Shown one piece after another: positions 63,834-64,000 of a DNA stretch of 64,000 nt (position 1 is the stretch's first letter; each line of letters begins with the position of its first letter). The position numbers were made by a program, and so were the translations under genes. Location of the stretch: NCBI GenBank assembly GCA_024233215.1, contig JACKPW010000003.1, positions 124,001 through 188,000 on the forward strand. Direction: 5' to 3'. The stretch comes from Verrucomicrobiales bacterium (GTDB lineage Bacteria; Verrucomicrobiota; Verrucomicrobiia; Limisphaerales; J093). The notes below the pieces were generated by a model. It saw nothing but the letters and a program-made list of their open reading frames with translations. It was not told the origin of the DNA and did no database searches.

Positions 63834-63862
63834 AAACGAAAAGCCCCGCCGTTCGGCGGGGC
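63834..63862 (-). terminator. Rho-independent terminator of rpsI
   Basis: A 9-bp perfect GC stem GCCCCGCCG / CGGCGGGGC with a two-base loop, followed on the minus strand by TTTTCGTTT, 31 bases past the rpsI stop. Confidence 0.88.
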
Positions 63863-63892
63863 TGTTTCCGTGGAGGGACTTCGGGTTGAAGT

Positions 63893-64000
63893 CTAGCGCT
63901 TGCTGAACTGGAAGCGCTTGCGGGCACCGGGCTGGCCGGACTTTTTGCGCTCCTTCATGCGGGAATCCCGGGTCAGGAATCCTTCGGCCTTGAGGGCTGG
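63893..64000 (-). CDS. rpsI: 30S ribosomal protein S9, C-terminal part
   Basis: 35 residues visible at the right edge: PALKAEGFLTRDSRMKERKK to ARKRFQFSKR and a TAG stop. GFLTRD-R-KERKK and the invariant C-terminal SKR, which reaches the P-site tRNA, identify S9. The N-terminal three-quarters lie outside, where rplM would be expected upstream. Confidence 0.95.
   Translation of the reverse strand, partial: PALKAEGFLTRDSRMKERKKSGQPGARKRFQFSKR

Overview
The window reads as chromosome of a high-GC Verrucomicrobiota bacterium, most likely from the Limisphaerales/Pedosphaera side. The grounds are a pseudopilin cassette of the Verru_Chthon A-D type, large secreted beta-propeller, Kelch and Ig proteins ending in a [FY]-x-R-[LIV] tail, poor use of Shine-Dalgarno sites, and dispersed palindromic repeats. 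This is inferred from gene content; no rRNA gene is present.

Layout. 0-9.1 kb (minus strand): a tightly overlapping operon of two GspG-like pseudopilins, cassette proteins D, B, C and A, then a subtilisin-type peptidase running off the left edge. 9.2-9.8 kb: a BrnT/CopG-like toxin-antitoxin pair. 10.1-16.1 kb (minus): type IV pilus/type II secretion motor genes, namely PilC, two PilB/GspE-type ATPases and PilT. These probably build the machine that assembles or exports through the cassette pilins. 16.3-22.1 kb (minus): SNF2 helicase, ribosome hibernation factor, amidohydrolase, SDR. 22.4-28.4 kb: YqgE/AlgH, an Ig-domain secreted protein, a lipoprotein coupled to SixA, and a LysR regulator.

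28.6-35.8 kb holds a 2380-residue RHS/YD-repeat secreted protein with three glycine-rich N-terminal units and no obvious toxin tip. 35.9-39.7 kb (minus) holds amino-acid biosynthesis: hisF, hisI, a membrane protein and trpE. 40.0-46.7 kb (minus) holds a divergent GH38-like secreted enzyme and two translationally coupled membrane GTPases of unknown role. 46.7-54.9 kb is an accessory stretch: a Sel1-like protein, a lower-GC orphan, MazEF, a seven-bladed propeller, Smr and HEAT proteins, and a 14-repeat Kelch protein.

54.9-64 kb returns to core genes: glnE, a secreted glycosidase-like protein, a decayed DUF433/DUF5615/PIN toxin locus, clpB carrying an in-frame palindromic repeat, maf, and the 3' end of rpsI with its terminator.

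The least explained material is: the coupled GTPase pair; a C-terminal module shared by all four large secreted repeat proteins; the RHS protein whose tip is a structural domain; and three dispersed palindromic repeat families, one of which has entered the clpB reading frame. No tRNA, rRNA, CRISPR array, integrase or intact transposase was seen.
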